This document shows positions 60,594 to 64,000 of a stretch of 64,000 bases of DNA, piece after piece; the first letter of the stretch is position 1; each line of letters opens with the position of its first letter. The stretch comes from Rosellinia necatrix (lineage: Eukaryota; Ascomycota; Sordariomycetes; Xylariales; Xylariaceae). Where the stretch lies: assembly GCA_021209875.1 (NCBI GenBank), contig JAGYVD010000009.1, forward strand, positions 3,224,001 to 3,288,000. The letters run 5' to 3'. The notes under the pieces were generated by a model, which was not told where the DNA came from, made no database searches, and saw nothing but the letters and a program-made list of their open reading frames with translations. The translations under genes and the position numbers were made by a program.

Positions 60594-61637
60594 CTAGACC
60601 AGCTGCTGCCCGCCCCTCGTCTGCACTATCTCGCCGGTCGCGTTCGAGTCCCGCAGCGGGTACATGTACGCCTCGACCACCTCTTCTACGGCCGCCAGCC
60701 GGCCGACTGGTAGGTGGCCCGTCATGGCCCGGAGCCCGGCCGCGCGCTCCTCAGCGCCCGCATAGTTCCCGTTCCATACCCCCGTGTCCACGACGCCCGG
60801 CTCGACCGCGTTCACGCGGATAGGAGAGAGGTCTAGCGCTAGGTTGCGTGTCACTGGTAGGTCAGTCAGGTGTGTTGGTCCAAAATCCGCCCTCTATGGG
60901 AGTGTAGCTATATAGACACCATAAACCATGATGGATTTAGAAGCAAGAAAGCAAGCAAGAAAGCAAGCGAGAAAGCAAGCAAGAAAGCCAGCAAGCAGGC
61001 AAGGAAGGAAGGTAGAGGTGGGAAGGGGGCCCCAGTCCCGTAAACCTCAAAATGCCTTCTCCAATCGCGGGACGAAGGAAAGGAGGGGGGATTCACGCCC
61101 TTTTATGCCGGCGGCAAAACACGCGATGACACTCCAGCCGGGAGATGGCTTCGAGGCGATGGAGCCGGTTGTGAGGATGAGACTCTTGTCGCCGCTGCTG
61201 CTGCCGCAGGCGGCGAGGTGCCTCTGGGCGACCTTGCCGACCATGACGGGCGCAAGGAAGCGCATGTGCGCGGCCCGCATCGCGGCGTCGGGCGTGACGT
61301 CGGCGAGGCGGCCGAGCGCGAGGTTGTCGGCGGCCGTGTAGACGACGTGGTCGATGGCGCCGCCGAGCTCGGCCGCGCGCGCGAGCAGCGCGTCGAGGTC
61401 CCGCTCCACCGTCGGCCGCGACAGGTCGCAGCCCAGGCCCACGAGCCGCGGCGACGCGGGCGGGCACCCGGCCCCGATCGACGCCACGGCCGCGTCGGCG
61501 CTCGCCTGCGACGAGCCCGCCAGCGTCACGCGCGCCCCGGACTCGAGGGCCGCCTCTACCACCCCGCGCCCGATACCCCTCGACCCGCCGATCACGACGA
61601 TGTGCCGCCCTGCGAGTTTGTTGTTGTATTTGGCCAT
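60594..61637 (-). CDS. SDR-family protein without the Tyr/Lys catalytic pair
   Basis: Two exons at 61097-61637 and 60594-60853 (243-nt intron, phase 1), giving 266 aa. The Rossmann start is intact: VVIGGSRGIGRGVVEAA near residue 14, then the acidic region GLGCDLSRP, TAADN (NNAG equivalent) and LTTGSIASKPSPGW. After splicing the helix reads FAAGIKGLTRNLALDLSPIR, then VNAVEPGVVDTG. In ordinary SDRs a YxxxK lies 10 residues before this LTR; here the aligned positions are Ile and Ala, so the usual proton donor and Lys are missing. The protein may bind NAD(P) yet do a non-redox or altered reaction. Related non-canonical SDRs occur in fungi and bacteria. The ORF is much more GC-rich than its neighbours. 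Start at 61637 is the ATG just before the glycine motif. Confidence 0.82.
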
Positions 61638-61699
61638 TTCCTGTCGTGCGATGGGATGGGATGCAATGTTGATGGGACTCTACTGAGAGGAGATGTGTG

Positions 61700-61756
61700 G
61701 TATATATATATATATATACATATACATATGTATGTGTGTGTGTGTGTGTGTGTGTG
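61700..61756. repeat. (TA)n followed by (TG)n microsatellite
   Basis: (TA)9 at about 61700-61718, TACATA spacers, then (GT)12 at about 61733-61756. It lies 60-120 nt upstream of the SDR start, in its promoter. Confidence 0.9.
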
Positions 61757-62323
61757 ATACGAAACGACACGCCTTCGTAGATGAGCTAGAGTATGTATTT
61801 ATGTATCTTGGCGATGACTTCGTCATCTCGCGGTCGCCATGTTGGAGATAAGAGGCTGTCGGCGCCGGACATCACGGGTCCGGAGCCTTGTGCCCGTGCC
61901 ATGTTAGCCAATTAAGGGTATCTTTGTTGCGTAAGTCGTTTCTTATGCGCCTGTGGCGTTGAAACGGTGCAGGTCGTCAGCCGTCGGGATGTGAGAGAAA
62001 CTAGAAACTAAAGAGGAACGGAGATAGACTCAATTTCCCTGTCAGGTAATGCTTATATCCGAATTCCATATGCTTGTTCGGTCTTATTCCCCCCTTTTGC
62101 CACCCCTAACCTAGATGGCTCCGGTGCCACATCATCGCACACATAACTATTGCATCATGCCTTTGTGTGTTCATAACAGTTACGTAGATTTTATCCGGGC
62201 GGCTTGAAGGATTTCCTGACCTGGGAGTTGACGTCAGCATACATATTGGCTCCGAAAAAACCCTCGGCGGTACCCTCAACCGTAGTCGAGTACGCGAACC
62301 AAGTAGATTGATGTTTCCCACAG

Positions 62324-62324
<1 letters not shown>

Positions 62325-62364
<40 letters not shown>
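62325..62364. repeat. (GT)n microsatellite
   Basis: About 20 uninterrupted GT units followed by a G-rich stretch (GAGGGAGGGGGGGAAGGGGG). Confidence 0.92.
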
Positions 62365-62367
<3 letters not shown>

Positions 62368-62764
62368 GAGGGGGGGAAGGGGGTTATCCCTAGCCTTCAG
62401 TACGTGTAATTCGGCAACACTATATTTGCGATGAGGAGATGGATGAATTAGGATTGAAACTGTTGCATTAAAACTACCTCACATGAACCCAAAAGTCAAT
62501 ATTTTCCCTGCATGTGTTGCCAGCCTTTCAGCGCTTTAATATAATTACTCATGACATAAACCCGGGATGTTTGAAACAAGCGCCCCTGATCGTAATATCG
62601 TTCATCCGCTTATTTTTTGGCATGTCACAATATCATCGCGAATCGATGATCCCCTGACGTTGCGAGGTCGAACGAGTTGAAACTTGTGAACGGCGTCTAA
62701 GAGACGCTTCAGTATGGATATACTCCGTAACTTTCATGTTGTAAATTGACGATAAAGCAAGAAA

Positions 62765-62852
62765 TTCTATTCGAGGGGATTGAACTCTGTCTTTTGACGG
62801 CTAATCGATGACTTTTCAACGCTGTATGCTTTAGCCAATGCTACAACAGTCC
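62765..62852 (-). pseudogene. tRNA-like relic
   Basis: The minus strand has an A-box-like TAGCATTGGCTAAAG (62829-62843) and, at tRNA spacing, a B-box-like AGAGTTCAATCCCC (62775-62788). Acceptor arms do not pair (GACTGTTG against CGAATAG), so it is not an intact tRNA. Length suggests a class II (Ser/Leu) type or a SINE head. Confidence 0.35.
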
Positions 62853-62924
62853 GTACTCTTGGGTTTGAATTTAACATCAAAGAGTTTCCAGAATTATCTA
62901 TTGGCGTTACTAGCTTCCAGTCAT

Positions 62925-64000
62925 TTAGATGACAGATGGATTTAATAATACCGGTAGGTCTTGACCATCAGGGGGTGTCTTCGGTGAGTGATCAGACCTC
63001 TCATCCCCAGTATCAGGCTCAGAAGGGCCGGAGACACCTTTAAAATAATCAAAAAGCTGTTCCTGCCCATGAACGGTCTCATTATCCACCGGTAGCGGCG
63101 AGTTAGATTTCCCGGATTTCTCTCGCAGCCGATTCCCACTAACGTGGAGGCATCTAATCCCTGGATCTGGACTCTTTTTGTCATGATCTGGGGCAAGTCC
63201 GTGATCCGGCGAGAAGCCAAACACGCCTTGGTCTGGGGGATGGGCGAAGCCAGCTCTAATGGGACTGAGGGGTGCCAGAAACACATCGTCGGCTGGGGCT
63301 CGGCTGAGTTGGTTTGAAGGCTTAGGTCGTTTCAAGGCTTCCGAATAGTCTGTGCTGGTGTGCCCCGCGTCAAGAAAATACGGAACTGTCGGTTGCTCGA
63401 ATCCCACTTGATCGTTTTCCTTTTGGTCCTGCCTTCGACTTCGCTGGTCAGGTGCAAGCGATAATTTCGAGATCTGGGCTGTGGATTTTGATTCTCCACA
63501 GTTGGTGTCAGCTAGGATCTAAGATTGAGATCAGAATATTGATGAAATACCAACACTACGGGACTCCACTTCCGGTGTATGGGTCGAGGGGCGGCCGTCC
63601 CTAACAGACGTCACTGAAATCTCGGACGTCTTCCCAGTCGTGTTGCTAATTGACTGTTTAGATTTGGGATTTTTGGTGTTTGAAGCACCATGCTGAGAGC
63701 TTGGTGGTTGAGCTTGTAATTCCGGCTTCATTTCTCCTACCTTCGCGACTTCATTCTCTCTTTGACTATTAAGGTCGGGGTTGGATTGTTCGGACTTCGT
63801 GGATCCTGTTGGGCTGTGGCGCTCGGGCTCGCTGTTTATGTCCTTGTCAGGTTGAGTATGCTGAGATATCAATGGGTTTCGTCGCGCTAAATCATCATCA
63901 TTGCGTTGAATTTCCGCTTGCTTTAACCCGGATTCTCCCCAGGGTGATAAATCAATATGTTTGATTATATTTTCTTTTGGATTTTTTTTGGATTTTGTTG
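62925..64000 (-). CDS. Unknown disordered protein, 3' part, open at right edge
   Basis: Two visible exons, 63551-64000 (open to the edge) and 62925-63511, joined by a 39-nt intron (GTATTT donor, CTAG acceptor, phase 1), giving about 345 residues. The nearer part reads KHIDLSPWGESGLKQAEIQR, then a hydrophilic Ser/Thr/Lys/Gln-rich stretch. After the junction come DTNCGESKSTAQISKL and a Pro/Asp-rich tail (FSPDHGLAPDHDKKSPDPG). The first acceptor (ending TTAG at 63520) would give an immediate stop; the next one keeps the frame open for 195 codons, which supports the choice although 39 nt is very short. No domain recognised; the N-terminus lies outside the window. Confidence 0.5.

Larger units (their letters stand above)
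61638..62924. other. Intergenic region with microsatellites and a tRNA-like relic
   Basis: SDR promoter, a (GT)n microsatellite at 62325-62364, and a tRNA-like sequence at 62765-62852 (-). No protein gene seen. Confidence 0.55.

Noticed and set aside
61093..61770. 225-codon minus-strand ORF overlapping the SDR
   Set aside because: Out-of-frame shadow made of Arg/Ala from GC-rich sequence and of the translated TA/TG microsatellite.

Overview
The window is nuclear DNA of a filamentous ascomycete, most likely a Sordariomycete. The evidence is the gene set (fungal ATP sulfurylase, a GRAM-TBC-EF Rab GAP, a fungal PI-PLC, an RRT8/LDS-type membrane protein), the short introns (mostly about 48-75 nt, with GTATGT/GTAAGT-like donors and CAG/TAG acceptors), a copy of a Tc1/mariner transposon ruined by C-to-T changes of the RIP type, and many intergenic palindromic clusters built on TAGGTACCTA. 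The exact taxon cannot be read from the sequence.

Layout. 1-1275 (-): 5' part of an ATP sulfurylase gene, running off the left edge. 3564-8352 (-): a secreted Ser/Thr-rich mucin-like protein of about 1,492 aa in four exons. 10341-11740 (-): an RRT8/EI24-like membrane protein in eight exons, two of them 32-33 nt. 12751-15376 (-): a PA-TM-RING-H2 ubiquitin ligase. 18638-19566 (-): a four-TM protein of unknown function. 20036-21454: the decayed Tc1/mariner element with TIRs and a TA duplication. 22553-22624 (-): tRNA-Ala(AGC). 23768-25238 (-): an AGC kinase of the PKA catalytic type. 27583-31103 (+): the GRAM-TBC-EF-hand Rab GAP. 40038-42576 (-): a phosphoinositide-specific phospholipase C. 55938-59314 (+): a long disordered protein that is probably N-myristoylated. 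60594-61637 (-): a GC-rich SDR-family protein lacking the Tyr/Lys catalytic pair. 62925-64000 (-): the 3' part of an unknown gene running off the right edge.

Between these genes lie two long stretches without a convincing intact gene: 31104-40037 (about 9 kb) and 42577-55937 (about 13 kb). They hold simple repeats, TAGGTACC clusters, a cupin-like remnant and a few weak ORFs. The recognised genes are mostly housekeeping or signalling genes. PKA, PLC and the Rab GAP all act in signalling or membrane traffic, but they are far apart and give no sign of being a cluster. I see no biosynthetic cluster, CRISPR array or defence system. The least ordinary items are the repeated P[YF]P-x-[TS]-N sequon motif in the mucin, the SDR without its catalytic pair, the consecutive micro-exons of the RRT8-like gene, the extra B-box beyond the tRNA, and the TAGGTACC network. 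All exon borders were inferred by eye from splice consensus, reading frame and family similarity; no transcript or alignment was available.
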